Source: Labilibaculum manganireducens
GTDB lineage: Bacteria > Bacteroidota > Bacteroidia > Bacteroidales > Marinifilaceae
Reading direction: 5' to 3'
NCBI RefSeq assembly: GCF_002843385.1
Contig: NZ_MVDE01000020.1
Location: 1 to 64,000, forward strand
Length of the DNA stretch: 64,000 nt
Shown here piece by piece: positions 63,833-64,000 of the stretch (its first letter is position 1; each line of letters starts with the position of its first letter). Under the pieces are notes generated by a model, which made no database searches, was not told the origin of the DNA, and saw only the letters and a list, made by a program, of their open reading frames with translations. The position numbers and the translations under genes are program-made.

Positions 63833-64000
63833 CTAGTTTGCCTCAAAAGGTCTTCTTGCAATACCTAATCGATAACCTCCTTTAAACAAAACAACAAAAG
63901 CATCCTTCACTCCACAGGCATCCCTATATTTGGTAGCCTCCTTAAATGTTAAAAATCCTCCGATAGTATATTTATGCCAGTTTTCTACAAACAAATGATC
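63833..64000 (-). CDS. SPOR domain protein, C-terminal part (runs off the window)
   Basis: The last 55 codons of a minus-strand gene reach a TAG stop at 63833. The residues HKYTIGGFLTFKEATKYRD, KDAFVVLFKGGYRLGIARR are the second half of a SPOR domain, which binds denuded peptidoglycan glycan strands, usually at the division septum. The start lies beyond position 64000, so total length and N-terminal domains are unknown. Confidence 0.75.
   Translation of the reverse strand, partial: DHLFVENWHKYTIGGFLTFKEATKYRDACGVKDAFVVLFKGGYRLGIARRPFEAN

Overview
The window is AT-rich (roughly one third G+C by eye) and reads as a chromosomal segment of a marine or fermentative member of the Bacteroidota, most likely order Bacteroidales. 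The signs are promoters of the TTG-N18/19-TAnnTTTG type, no obvious Shine-Dalgarno sequences, a lysine-type SerA, a DUF1015 gene beside serA and serC, a trimeric NADH-linked [FeFe] hydrogenase and a butyrate kinase. The genus is inference; related Marinifilaceae carry similar gene sets. No rRNA, tRNA or CRISPR array was seen.

Positions 1-22 kb are an accessory, mosaic region of single genes and small operons on both strands, with much decay. Unrelated single genes are separated by structured GTTAG-containing spacers that resemble integron attC sites. Three of these junctions carry minus-strand repeats that look like 3' ends (domains V-VI) of group II introns. The genes include an orphan contractile-tail tube protein, a frameshifted Fic protein, an effector-binding (Cass2-like) protein, DUF3781, DUF3124, MarC and DUF1835 proteins, broken Crp and glyoxalase genes, and a transposase stub. 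Two redox clusters sit here. The first is flavodoxin, aldo/keto reductase, carboxymuconolactone decarboxylase and Fe-alcohol dehydrogenase under a divergent AraC regulator. The second is old yellow enzyme, two SDRs and an MDR reductase, beside a duplicated HxlR-SDR module of which one regulator copy is dead and one intact.

Positions 22-48 kb are a more stable backbone: a SWIM/SNF2 helicase, a LUD protein behind a sigma-54 promoter and an 18-bp inverted repeat, an NtrC-type response regulator with its sensor kinase, a second kinase, a barrel protein, a secreted C1 peptidase, a cytidylate-kinase-like protein, a TPR protein, rarA, kdsA, the hydrogenase genes hydC-hydB-hydA, buk, a serine hydrolase and a membrane nucleotide cyclase.

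Positions 48-56 kb hold one minus-strand efflux operon (TetR, TolC, HlyD, two ABC ATPases, two ABC-2 permeases). Its promoter lies between two TetR-type palindromes. Then come a MacB-like permease, the serine genes serC-serA-DUF1015, gcvT and a partial SPOR protein at the edge.

The least expected signal is a family of 89-96 bp repeats bounded by ATGAAAC-like heptamers. It is present upstream of marC, inserted into the glyoxalase gene, in tandem before an ABC permease, and degenerate before hlyD.
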